In this document: piece by piece, positions 10,628 to 19,902 of the stretch
How positions within the stretch are numbered: the stretch's first letter is position 1
Layout of the letters: each line of letters starts with the position of its first letter
NCBI GenBank assembly: GCA_023621995.1
Contig: JAMOAB010000029.1
Span: forward strand, 100,105 to 164,104
Length of the DNA: 64,000 nucleotides
Reading direction: 5' to 3'
Source: Bacillota bacterium
Lineage (GTDB): Bacteria > Bacillota > Clostridia > Caldicoprobacterales > Xylanivirgaceae
Notes under the pieces: generated by a model
What the model was told of the DNA's origin: nothing
Database searches by the model: none
What the model saw: only the letters and a program-made list of their open reading frames with translations
Position numbers and translations under genes: made by a program

Positions 10628-11455
10628 GTGAATCGCAAACATGTAATTATAGACTATATTAAGATTGTGATAGGTACTTTGCTAGCTGCCATATCACTAG
10701 TGTGTTTTTTAGTTCCCCATAAGATAGCTCCGGGAGGAGTAAGCGGTATAGGGACAGTAATATATCATCTGTTTAATGTGCCTGTTGGTGTTACAATGCT
10801 TGTAATCAATGTTCCCCTACTTATAATAGGGACGAAAAAACTAGGGGGAAAGTTTGGACTTAGGACCATTGTTGCAACCATTCTCCTTTCTGTCTTTACA
10901 GACGCTTTAAAGCTTCCATCCTTAACCGATTCTCCCGTGCTTGCCACGGTATATGGTGGATTGTTTATGGGTGTAGGACTTGGGATTGTATTGTCTGCTA
11001 GTGCCACAACTGGTGGGACAGACCTATTTGCAAAGCTCATACATAGCTCATTTCCCATAGTAAGCATGGGGTTTATACTCTTCTTAATAGATTTCCTTGT
11101 GGTCCTCACAGCAGCTATCGTATTTGGTCCAGATGAGGCACTGTATGCATTTATATGTATATTTATAATAGCCAAGATGATCGACTTGATACAAGAAGGT
11201 ATAGAATCGGCTAAGGCATTTTTTATAATCACCGATCATGCGGAAGAGATCTGTGATAAGATCCTTACAGATCTAGATAGGGGTGCCACAATACTCATGG
11301 GCAAAGGCGCTTATACAATGGAGAATAAAGATGTCATATTGTGTGTTGTAAATAGAATTCAGGTTGTAAGGCTGAAACAAATAATAAATGATATAGATAA
11401 AAATGCATTTGTCATAGTAAGTGATGTGAAAGAAGTTTTAGGTGAAGGTTTTTAG
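10628..11455 (+). CDS. YitT family membrane protein (DUF161/DUF2179)
   Basis: GTG start at 10628 behind TTAGGAGGT (the track start at 10535 would run through the terminator); KIAPGGVSGIGTVIYHLF, C-terminal DUF2179-like domain. Confidence 0.88.
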   Translation: MNRKHVIIDYIKIVIGTLLAAISLVCFLVPHKIAPGGVSGIGTVIYHLFNVPVGVTMLVINVPLLIIGTKKLGGKFGLRTIVATILLSVFTDALKLPSLTDSPVLATVYGGLFMGVGLGIVLSASATTGGTDLFAKLIHSSFPIVSMGFILFLIDFLVVLTAAIVFGPDEALYAFICIFIIAKMIDLIQEGIESAKAFFIITDHAEEICDKILTDLDRGATILMGKGAYTMENKDVILCVVNRIQVVRLKQIINDIDKNAFVIVSDVKEVLGEGF

Positions 11456-11557
11456 AATTACTTTGCTTTTTTTTTATGATCAAATGGTTTATAATATATA
11501 TGTATTGGCAACTAGATGGGTAAATAGGATAATAGATGTAGGTAGGGAGGTTTTATA

Positions 11558-12361
11558 TTGGATGTTGGACTGTCGACGGCAAGCTTTTATCCAGACTATC
11601 TCACTGAAGAAGCCATCAGACTAATAGGCAATATGGGCATAAGAAAAACAGAAGTGTTTTTAGGTTCATATAGTGAATATAGTAGGGAATTTTGCCAAAG
11701 TCTTATAGATGATCTAATTAAATATGAAATAGATGTTCATTCTGTCCATACACTAAGTACCCAATTTGAACCCCAGTTGTTTGCCAGTACGTATAGGCAG
11801 AGAAAAGATGCATTGGATGTCTGGGTCAGAGTGTTAGAAGGGGCACAAGCACTAGGTGCTAAGGTATATGTGTTCCATGGACCTCCTGTTAGGATCAATA
11901 CAAAGCCCACATTGGACTTTAATCGTATTGGTCGTATAACCGACGAATTAGCAGGGATTGCTGATGATTTTGGCATCAAATTTTCATGGGAGAATGTATA
12001 TTGGTGTTGGTATTCAAGTCCTCAGTTTGCTGTGAGGCTTCTTGAAAATACCAAGAGCAATAATATCTATTTCACATTGGATATAAAACAGGCAATAAAA
12101 AGTGGTTATGATCCAGAAGAGTTTCTATATAGTATGCAAGATAAGATAGCAAATGTTCATATATGCGACTTTGATAGGAATGGAAAACTATACTTACCAG
12201 GAGAAGGAGACTATGACTTTCAAGGACTCTATAAAGCGCTACTTACACAGCACTATTGTGGGCCTGTAATGATGGAGGTATATAGAAACAATTACCACAA
12301 TTATCTAGAGATGCAGAAGGCTATGAACTATTTAAAGAGTATATTCTCAGATGGTTCATAG
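11558..12361 (+). CDS. Sugar phosphate isomerase/epimerase (xylose isomerase-like TIM barrel)
   Basis: AP-endonuclease-2-like fold motifs: KVYVFHGPP, SWENVYW, FTLDIKQA, NVHICDFDRNGK. Confidence 0.82.
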   Translation: MDVGLSTASFYPDYLTEEAIRLIGNMGIRKTEVFLGSYSEYSREFCQSLIDDLIKYEIDVHSVHTLSTQFEPQLFASTYRQRKDALDVWVRVLEGAQALGAKVYVFHGPPVRINTKPTLDFNRIGRITDELAGIADDFGIKFSWENVYWCWYSSPQFAVRLLENTKSNNIYFTLDIKQAIKSGYDPEEFLYSMQDKIANVHICDFDRNGKLYLPGEGDYDFQGLYKALLTQHYCGPVMMEVYRNNYHNYLEMQKAMNYLKSIFSDGS

Positions 12362-12399
12362 CTATATATAATCAATTTATAGTAAAGAGGGGTTTTGCC

Positions 12400-12783
12400 G
12401 TGAAAAAAGGAAGTAAGGTTATGGTCTGCGTAACGAGACAAAAGACATGTGAACGCTTAATTAAAGTAGGGCAAAAACTATCTACAAAATTAGAGGGTGA
12501 GCTTAAAGTTGTACATGTTGCTAAAATAGGAGATAATTTTCTAGGTAATCCAGATGAAGGTGAAGCATTAGACTATTTATTTGGGATATCAAAGACTGCC
12601 GGAGCGGATATGACAGTGCTCAGAGCAGAGGATGTGGTAGAAAAATTAGTGGATTTTGCAGATAAAAATAACATAGATATAATAGTAGTTGGAGAGAGCC
12701 CCAGATCTAAAGGAGATGAGAATATAATAAGGCAGCTTGAGCAGAGACTTCCAGACGTAGAGATAAGGGTGATACCTGCATAA
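12400..12783 (+). CDS. Universal stress protein (KdpD USP-like domain)
   Basis: KVMVCVTRQKTCERLIKVGQKLS...LKVVHVA; NNIDIIVVGESPRSK. Confidence 0.78.
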   Translation: MKKGSKVMVCVTRQKTCERLIKVGQKLSTKLEGELKVVHVAKIGDNFLGNPDEGEALDYLFGISKTAGADMTVLRAEDVVEKLVDFADKNNIDIIVVGESPRSKGDENIIRQLEQRLPDVEIRVIPA

Positions 12784-12833
12784 TTGTGTTAATATAAAAT
12801 ATTTGACTAAACTAAGGGTAGATGTTAAAATAT

Positions 12834-12849
12834 TTGTAAGCGCTTACAA
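12834..12849. promoter_or_regulatory. LacI/CcpA-type operator upstream of gnd
   Basis: Perfect 16-bp palindrome TTGTAAGCGCTTACAA, 33 bp before the gnd start. Confidence 0.8.
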
Positions 12850-12881
12850 GAGCATAGTAAAGTATTGAGGAGTGTGGAATT

Positions 12882-14303
12882 ATGGGAAAGTCTGATATAG
12901 GTCTTATAGGTCTTGCCGTAATGGGCCAAAACTTGGTCTTAAATATGGAAAGCAAGGGCTATTCTGTATCGGTATACAACCGTACTGGAGAAAAGACAAC
13001 TGAGTTTATAGAAGGTCCTGCAAAGGGTAAGGATAGAATAACGGCTACATATAGCATGGAAGAGTTTGTAGCATCTCTTAAGAAACCACGTAAAATGATG
13101 ATCATGGTAAAAGCTGGGCGCCCTGTAGATATTGTAATACAACAGCTTCTACCTCTCCTCGATGAGGGTGATATCATAATAGATGGTGGAAATTCATATT
13201 TTAAAGATACTGTAAGGCGATGTGAAGAACTGGAGGAAAAAGGTATATTGTTCCTTGGTGTAGGTGTATCAGGCGGTGAAGAGGGGGCACTTAAAGGTCC
13301 TAGCATCATGCCTGGTGGCTCAATTGAGGCTTGGGAGCAAGTAAACAATATACTTATAGATATATCTGCAAAGGTAGATGGAGATAGTTGCTGTAACTAT
13401 ATAGGCCCTGACGGCGCTGGACACTATGTAAAGACGGTACATAATGGTATAGAATACGGGGACATGCAACTCATAAGCGAGGCATATTTTCTCATGCAAG
13501 AGTTGCTTGGAATGAGTGCCTCCGAGATGCAAGAGGTGTTCAGCAGTTGGAATGAAGGAGAGTTAGATTCCTATTTGATAGAGATTACCGCTGATATTTT
13601 AGGCAAGATAGATGACGAGACAGGTAGGCCAATGGTAGATGTCATCTTAGATAAGGCGGGCCAGAAGGGGACAGGTAAGTGGACTTCACAGGAAGCACTA
13701 GAACTTGGCGTTGCTGCTCCCACAATTGCAGAGGCAGTCTTTGCAAGGTGTATGTCTGCAATGAAGGATGAGAGGGTGGCTGCGTCTAAAGTATTATCTG
13801 GACCTTGTACTGCAAATTGTACGTTTAAAGGAGATAAGGAACAGTTTATAGAAGATATAGGTAAAGCTCTCTATGCCTCAAAGATATGTTCATATGCCCA
13901 GGGGTTTGATCTTATGAAGACGGCATCTGACACCTATGATTGGAACTTAGATCTTGGTAACATTGCTCTTCTTTGGAGGGGTGGATGTATTATAAGGGCT
14001 CAATTTTTAAATGATATAAAAGAAGCCTACGATAGAAATAGTGATCTTGCTAATCTATTGCTAGATGATTACTTTAAAGGAGCTATTGAAGAGGCACAGG
14101 CAGGATGGCGTCGAGTGGTTATGACAGCTGCTGAGTATGGCGTACCTGTACCATCCTTTAGTTCAGCTCTATCCTACTACGATTCTTATAGACGGGATAG
14201 ATTGCCTGCCAATCTCATTCAGGCACAGAGGGATTATTTTGGTGCCCACACATATGAACGTATAGATAAAGAGGGTATATTTCACACAGATTGGTTGGCA
14301 TAG
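12882..14303 (+). CDS. gnd: 6-phosphogluconate dehydrogenase (decarboxylating)
   Basis: [73 protein letters not shown]. Confidence 0.96.
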   Translation: MGKSDIGLIGLAVMGQNLVLNMESKGYSVSVYNRTGEKTTEFIEGPAKGKDRITATYSMEEFVASLKKPRKMMIMVKAGRPVDIVIQQLLPLLDEGDIIIDGGNSYFKDTVRRCEELEEKGILFLGVGVSGGEEGALKGPSIMPGGSIEAWEQVNNILIDISAKVDGDSCCNYIGPDGAGHYVKTVHNGIEYGDMQLISEAYFLMQELLGMSASEMQEVFSSWNEGELDSYLIEITADILGKIDDETGRPMVDVILDKAGQKGTGKWTSQEALELGVAAPTIAEAVFARCMSAMKDERVAASKVLSGPCTANCTFKGDKEQFIEDIGKALYASKICSYAQGFDLMKTASDTYDWNLDLGNIALLWRGGCIIRAQFLNDIKEAYDRNSDLANLLLDDYFKGAIEEAQAGWRRVVMTAAEYGVPVPSFSSALSYYDSYRRDRLPANLIQAQRDYFGAHTYERIDKEGIFHTDWLA

Positions 14304-14348
14304 ATAATAAATTTAATTTAGAATGATAATATAAGGAGGAATTATAAC

Positions 14349-15167
14349 ATGAGTATAAATTTTGATTTAAAAGATAAGGTTGCAGTGATAACAGGTGGGG
14401 CAGGTATACTTTGCAGTGAGATGTCAAGGCAACTTGGTGCAAGAGGCGTTAAAATTGCGGTACTAGATATAGACGGCGATAAGGCTAATGAGGTTGCAAA
14501 GGAAATAGTAGATGCTGGTGGCGATGCCATAGGCGTGAAGGTAGACGTTTTAAGTAAGGATAGTCTTATAGAGGCTAAAAAGGTGGTCATGGATAAGTAC
14601 GGCAGAGTAGATATACTTATAAACGGTGCCGGTGGTAATAGACCAGATGCTACTACTAGAGATGATATGACTTTCTTTGATCTTCCCATAGATGCACTTC
14701 AATGGGTATTTAATCTAAACTTTATGGGTACTGTACTTACTACACAAGTATTCGGCGAAGTGATGGTTGAACAAGATGAAGGTAATATAATCAATATCTC
14801 TTCCATGGCAGCTATTAGGCCATTAACTAGAGTTATTGGATATAGTGCAGCTAAGGCTTCAATAGACAATTTTACAAAGTGGATGGCTATATATCTAAAT
14901 CAGAATCATTCTAAGAACATAAAGGTCAATGCAATAGCACCAGGATTTTTACTTACTCAACAGAACTACTATCTATTAGTTGATGAGGAGACTGGTGGAG
15001 ATACAGCAAGGGGTAAAGCCATAAAAGATCACACACCCATGGGCAGATATGGAAAACCTGAAGAGCTTGTAGGGGCTATAATATGGCTAGTATCTGATGC
15101 TGCTTCCTTTGTAAATGGAGCGGTTATACCCATTGATGGTGGTTTCTCAGCTTTCTCTGGAGTATAA
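14349..15167 (+). CDS. SDR family oxidoreductase, probable fructuronate reductase/D-mannonate oxidoreductase (UxuB/YjmF type)
   Basis: Rossmann ITGGAGILCSEMSRQL, NGAGGNRPDATT, YSAAKASI catalytic motif; uronate-locus context. Confidence 0.75.
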   Translation: MSINFDLKDKVAVITGGAGILCSEMSRQLGARGVKIAVLDIDGDKANEVAKEIVDAGGDAIGVKVDVLSKDSLIEAKKVVMDKYGRVDILINGAGGNRPDATTRDDMTFFDLPIDALQWVFNLNFMGTVLTTQVFGEVMVEQDEGNIINISSMAAIRPLTRVIGYSAAKASIDNFTKWMAIYLNQNHSKNIKVNAIAPGFLLTQQNYYLLVDEETGGDTARGKAIKDHTPMGRYGKPEELVGAIIWLVSDAASFVNGAVIPIDGGFSAFSGV

Positions 15168-15181
15168 ATATAAAAAGCAGG

Positions 15182-15210
15182 CTCAGATGGACTTTTCCCA
15201 TCTGAGTTTT
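15182..15210 (+). terminator. Hairpin plus U-tract between the SDR and the larA-like gene
   Basis: CTCAGATGG-acttttc-CCATCTGAG TTTT. Confidence 0.75.
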
Positions 15211-15257
15211 GCATCTAAAAATACTAATTTAGATAAATAGAGAAGGAGGTTAATGAC

Positions 15258-16544
15258 ATGGTTGATATAAGGCTTGAGAGTAAGATGGACTCGGGTTTGA
15301 CAGATGAAGAGATAACAAAGGCGATACGGGACTCTATAGAAGGTCTAGGTAAGGATTTAAAAAAAGTACTCCTTATTCCTCCTGACTTTACCCGTTTTCA
15401 TTCAGGGGCAGGCAAACTTACAGCCATATACTATGACTTACTAAAAGATGACTGTACTGTAGATATATTGCCAGCATTAGGAACTCATATGCCCATGTCT
15501 GATGAGGAGATCTCTGAGATGTTTGGGGATGACATACCTCGTGAACGCTTTATAGACCATAATTGGCGAGAAGATGTGGTAAAGATAGGTGAAGTACCAT
15601 CCGACTTTATAAAAGAAATATCAGAAGGTCTAATGGATGAATCTATAGATGTTGAGGTTAATAAGCTCCTTGTAAGCGGAGAATATGACATAATAATATC
15701 TCTAGGTCAAGTGGTTCCCCATGAAGTAGTAGGTATGGCAAACTACGGCAAGAATATATTCGTAGGATGTGGTGGGAAAAACATGATAAATAGTACCCAT
15801 ATGCTGGGTGCAGTATATGGGCTGGAGCGGCTCATGGGTAAAGACCATTCACCGGTAAGAAAGGTATTCGACTATGCAGAGGAGCATTTTGCACAAGATA
15901 TACCACTTATGTATGTACTTACTGTAACTACTGAATATGAAGGCGCTACTGCAATAAATGGATTGTTTATAGGTAGAGATAGGGGAGTATTCGAAGCTGC
16001 TGTTGCATTGAGTCAAGAGAAGAATCTGACTTTTGTAGATGAACCCTTTAAAAAAGTTGTTGTGTACCTAGATGAACGGGAGTTTAAGAGCACATGGCTG
16101 GGGAATAAATCTGTGTATAGAACAAGAATGGCAATAGCCGACGATGGTGAGCTCATAGTTCTAGGGCCTGGTGTAAGACAGTTTGGTGAAGATGCAGGTA
16201 TAGATAAACTTATTAGGAAATACGGCTATGTAGGTAGGGACAGAGTTTTAGAGCTTTACAATACTGAAGAAGATCTGAAGACAAACCAATCGGTTGCCGC
16301 CCACCTAATCCATGGCTCATCGGATGGCAGGTTTAAGATAACATATGCTGTAAAACATTTGACTAAGGAAGAGATAGAAGGCGTAAATTTTGAGTATATG
16401 CCAATTGAAGAAGCTTATAAACTATATGATCCTAATAAACTTAAGGATGGATACAATACACTAGAAAATGGGGAAGAGATATTCTATATAAGCAATCCGG
16501 CAATAGGGCTTTGGGTAGATAGAGCAAAATTCGAGGGAGAGTAA
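15258..16544 (+). CDS. LarA superfamily nickel-pincer-nucleotide-dependent 2-hydroxyacid racemase/epimerase homologue
   Basis: DFTR, ALGTHMPMSDEE, PHEVVGMANYGKNIFVGCGGKNMINSTH; the H...K(+10)...H(+26) spacing equals LarA H174/K184/H200. Confidence 0.85.
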   Translation: MVDIRLESKMDSGLTDEEITKAIRDSIEGLGKDLKKVLLIPPDFTRFHSGAGKLTAIYYDLLKDDCTVDILPALGTHMPMSDEEISEMFGDDIPRERFIDHNWREDVVKIGEVPSDFIKEISEGLMDESIDVEVNKLLVSGEYDIIISLGQVVPHEVVGMANYGKNIFVGCGGKNMINSTHMLGAVYGLERLMGKDHSPVRKVFDYAEEHFAQDIPLMYVLTVTTEYEGATAINGLFIGRDRGVFEAAVALSQEKNLTFVDEPFKKVVVYLDEREFKSTWLGNKSVYRTRMAIADDGELIVLGPGVRQFGEDAGIDKLIRKYGYVGRDRVLELYNTEEDLKTNQSVAAHLIHGSSDGRFKITYAVKHLTKEEIEGVNFEYMPIEEAYKLYDPNKLKDGYNTLENGEEIFYISNPAIGLWVDRAKFEGE

Positions 16545-16545
16545 T

Positions 16546-17472
16546 ATGGATATGATAGCGTTAGAAAGTAATAAGCTTAGAGTATTGATATCACCTAAAG
16601 TAGGTGGCAGTATATCCTCTATGAAATATAACTATAGAGGGGAGTGGGTAGACGTAATGCGTCCAACTCCCTCTACTGCAATCGAGAGGAGAGAGGCAGG
16701 AGCCTTTGCATCTTTCAATCTAATCCCATTTTCCAACAGAATAGAAAATGGGATATTACAGTATAGAGGCAAAGAGTATATACTGGAAATAAATAACCCT
16801 GATGGTCATACCATCCACGGGGAAGTCTGGCAAAGACCACTTAAAGTCATCCATAGGGACAGTACTAAGGTAGTCCTATCTTTTGAAAGTGAAGAGTTCG
16901 CTGATGTCTCTTGGCCCTTTCCTTTTTATTCGGAGATAACTTATGAACTTGTAGAGGAGAACTGTCTAGCTATAACAATACTACTTAGAAACGTTGGTAA
17001 CTCTACAATGCCAGGTGGGATAGGTATGCACCCATATTTCATGCGCCGGCTGACAGAGGCAGACAACAGGGTAGATTTGCGTATGCCCATAAAAGGTATA
17101 TATCCAGGTGATACTACTATACCTACAGGACATTATATAGAAGTAGAAGATAAGCTAAACTTTACCCAAGGTAGAGAGCTTACAGACGATTTTTTGGATA
17201 ACTGCTTTGCCATTGATAATGGTGATATTGTAATTAGCTGGCCAGGTAGTGGTATATGTGTTATTATGGAGAAAGATGATATATTCTCCCACGGTATTAT
17301 CTATTGCCCAAAAGATGAAAAGGACTTTTTTGCAATAGAGCCAGTTACAAATTGTAACAATGCTTTCAATATGGCTGAACAGGGTATAGATGAGACAGGC
17401 ACTATATATATAGAACCTGGGGCGAGTATAGAAGGTACTGTAAAGGTAAAAATAGAAGACACCGACTGCTAA
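16546..17472 (+). CDS. Aldose 1-epimerase (galactose mutarotase) family protein
   Basis: NRIENGILQYRGKEY, HTIHGEVW, GGIGMHPYF motifs. Confidence 0.88.
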   Translation: MDMIALESNKLRVLISPKVGGSISSMKYNYRGEWVDVMRPTPSTAIERREAGAFASFNLIPFSNRIENGILQYRGKEYILEINNPDGHTIHGEVWQRPLKVIHRDSTKVVLSFESEEFADVSWPFPFYSEITYELVEENCLAITILLRNVGNSTMPGGIGMHPYFMRRLTEADNRVDLRMPIKGIYPGDTTIPTGHYIEVEDKLNFTQGRELTDDFLDNCFAIDNGDIVISWPGSGICVIMEKDDIFSHGIIYCPKDEKDFFAIEPVTNCNNAFNMAEQGIDETGTIYIEPGASIEGTVKVKIEDTDC

Positions 17473-17494
17473 ACAGGCAAGTCGGTGTCTTTTT
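17457..17494. terminator. Terminator between convergent genes
   Basis: AGACACCGACT...AGTCGGTGTCTTTTT. Confidence 0.85.
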
Positions 17495-17503
17495 AAATTA
17501 AGT

Positions 17504-19024
17504 TTACTTTTTGTCCATTCCCAATAAATCTAGATGCTTACCTATGTGTCCTATTAAGAGCTCAACATAGTCTTCTTCATACATATTCCATACATCATAT
17601 AGTCTATCCCTAAATCGATATTGACCATCTTCATTCTTTGCTTGTAGTATGAGTCCATAGGTTATGTGTATGACTTGTCGACTATCAGGATTGTCAAATA
17701 AACTGGGCAGTTCTTCGTCAGTTAGCGTATCTATATCAGGAATATTAGAAGGTTCTGCACTTATATGGTAGTATGCCTTAGCTTCATCCAAGTGTTGTAG
17801 AGAAAACTCATGTATCTCCCTGTATAGCGACGGTGCCTTCTTAGCTACAAGTTTCATGGCTTCTAGCCAGTTTGTACCTGCTGTCTTTAGATGATAGCGA
17901 CCTTTGGTAACTTTACCTACTATAGGGAATATACTGAACTTATCGCTACCTGAATGGACACTTATTTTATAGTCGAAGTGTTTTGATATGGCAAAGTGGG
18001 CAATAAATTCTTCTTCAAATTTTTTAGTGTCTCCTATATAGTCAATGCCTTTTTGGAATTCGCCACAAAAACGAGGAGCTAGGCTTGTAATTTCTACTCC
18101 GCCATCTATTAACTCCCTTGCAACAAAATAATGGGCTTCAGGAGATGTGGGAGTTAATGTTTCATCTATGGACATTTCAAAGTCGATTGGTCTATCTAAG
18201 GGCTTTATATGGGTATTATATATATCTATTGTAAAATGAATGGCATCTATATATGTGAGTACTATTCGTTTAAAATTATCATGGTTAAATTCAAGTCTAT
18301 ATTCAGGGGTTATATCAAATTTTTTATCTAAGTATTTAGATTCTAAATGTGATCGGATATCTTTAGATAGTGCATCATATTTTATTTGGATTGTGTCTTT
18401 ATCGGCATTCGAGATATCATTGTCTATGTGTTCTGAGCAATCAAGGGTGATCATCGTATATCCATGATTGAGCGCCATATGCACCTCTTCATGTGTCTTT
18501 AGATGATCACCATCTGCTCCAAATCCTTCCTTGTACCCCTCTTGAAATACAGCCCAAGAGGCGGCATCTAACACTTCTGTATATGTTCTACCAGTTAAAT
18601 TAAGCTCTCTTATTGATTGCTGTGCTAGGACAGGAAACGCAGGATAATCTCTTATAAGCCGTATATGCCCGGGAGATGCAATCCCCAGCCTATCACCTAG
18701 ACCTATGGTTATATTATGTCTCTTGTGAGAAGTGGGTGCAGTATATGGGAAAAGTTTTCTTAATGTATTAGCATTTGCTTCATTGAGGGGACAAATCTTA
18801 ACACCATCATTTACTACTTCCTCACCTTCAAACACATCATAGACTGGACTTTTACGTAAGACTACAAGATGTTTTCCGCTCTTGTCGCGGGATAAAAAAA
18901 GTGTAGAACCATCTTTTTCATGAATTGAATTAGGATATATACCTAATTCATCTGCACGTTTCTTTAAGTAATCTGCACTTAGGTATACGTCAAATAATTC
19001 ACCATATATTTTTTTAATATCCAT
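17504..19024 (-). CDS. uxaE: Tagaturonate epimerase family protein (UxaE)
   Basis: 506 aa; EGYKEGFGADGDHLKTHEEVHMALNHGYTMITLDCSEHID; SLAPRFCGEFQKGIDYIGD; SVHSGSDKFSIFP; recognised as UxaE-like. Confidence 0.8.
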   Translation of the reverse strand: MDIKKIYGELFDVYLSADYLKKRADELGIYPNSIHEKDGSTLFLSRDKSGKHLVVLRKSPVYDVFEGEEVVNDGVKICPLNEANANTLRKLFPYTAPTSHKRHNITIGLGDRLGIASPGHIRLIRDYPAFPVLAQQSIRELNLTGRTYTEVLDAASWAVFQEGYKEGFGADGDHLKTHEEVHMALNHGYTMITLDCSEHIDNDISNADKDTIQIKYDALSKDIRSHLESKYLDKKFDITPEYRLEFNHDNFKRIVLTYIDAIHFTIDIYNTHIKPLDRPIDFEMSIDETLTPTSPEAHYFVARELIDGGVEITSLAPRFCGEFQKGIDYIGDTKKFEEEFIAHFAISKHFDYKISVHSGSDKFSIFPIVGKVTKGRYHLKTAGTNWLEAMKLVAKKAPSLYREIHEFSLQHLDEAKAYYHISAEPSNIPDIDTLTDEELPSLFDNPDSRQVIHITYGLILQAKNEDGQYRFRDRLYDVWNMYEEDYVELLIGHIGKHLDLLGMDKK

Positions 19025-19046
19025 TGAGAGAACCCCCCTTTAAGAA

Positions 19047-19062
19047 ATGTAAGCGCTTACAT
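19047..19062. promoter_or_regulatory. LacI/CcpA-type operator upstream of uxaE
   Basis: Perfect 16-bp palindrome ATGTAAGCGCTTACAT, 23 bp before the uxaE start. Confidence 0.82.
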
Positions 19063-19257
19063 ATAAGTATAGTACTTTCATTTAATAAAATCAAGGTATA
19101 TGCCTAAATGTCAAATAATAAGTGGGGAAAGATGGTTATATGGCTAATTTTAAGCTTTTGGCAAGTATTTTATTATAGGTGGGGATAAATTACTTATTAA
19201 TTATATTTGTAATCTATATATTATTATCAATCATAGAGAACAGTATAAACTCAATAT

Positions 19258-19300
19258 AGAGATATTCAAAGTTGTTTAGGTTTCAACTTTGAATATCTCT
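19258..19300. terminator. Long hairpin downstream of the 85-aa ORF
   Basis: AGAGATATTCAAAGTTG-9 nt-CAACTTTGAATATCTCT, 17-bp perfect stem; U-tract weak. Confidence 0.6.
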
Positions 19301-19556
19301 AATTATCAAGCTCACGCTTTAAATTATAGAGTTCATCTTCCAGCTCCATAATTTTTTGTCGGACAACTTTCTTTCTTTTTTCTTCTTCATTTTGCATATT
19401 TTGTTCTTGCAGATCAAGTACGGCCAATATAAAGGCAAGAAAATCTCCTGTAAGACTGAGAAAAGCAGCAATTACAGCTAACTTAGCTAGATCTATACCA
19501 TTACATAAATTATTATTATTTCCTTTAGGTGTACCTATTGCCACCACTCCTTTCAT
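19299..19556 (-). CDS. Small hypothetical protein (85 aa) with a hydrophobic segment and a charged coiled-coil-like tail
   Basis: ORF MKGVVAIGTPKGNNNNLCNGIDLAKLAVIAAFLSLTGDFLAFILAVLDLQEQ...; stands alone in an intergenic region with AGGAGTGG-like RBS. Confidence 0.7.
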   Translation of the reverse strand: MKGVVAIGTPKGNNNNLCNGIDLAKLAVIAAFLSLTGDFLAFILAVLDLQEQNMQNEEEKRKKVVRQKIMELEDELYNLKRELDN

Positions 19557-19864
19557 AGATTAGAATGATGGACGTTACTATAATATACTATTCATATAAG
19601 TTACCATTGGTTCTATGTTATTCTATTATATTTGCACCATATAGAGAGGGTATATGACAAAATATAATATGAATTAGCCATATAAAAAGTTAGGTATGTT
19701 TTGTATTGCTACTTAGACCTATTTAGATAAAATATGATGAATGGCAATTAGTACATTACGTATATTGACTAATTGCTTAGGATTTCTTTGTATCATTTGT
19801 AATAAAACGTGAAATATATATAATATATAATCATGTTGAAATTGTACAAAATAAAGGATATAAT

Positions 19865-19888
19865 AATAATGTAAGCGCTTACATTATT
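19865..19888. promoter_or_regulatory. LacI/CcpA-type operator upstream of the lacI-family gene
   Basis: Perfect 24-bp palindrome AATAATGTAAGCGCTTACATTATT, 15 bp before the start codon. Confidence 0.85.
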
Positions 19889-19902
19889 GGAGAGGTGAGC
19901 CA

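Noticed and set aside
11442-11624. 60-aa ORF overlapping the YitT end and isomerase start
   Set aside because: No RBS or homology signature; overlaps better-supported genes on both sides.
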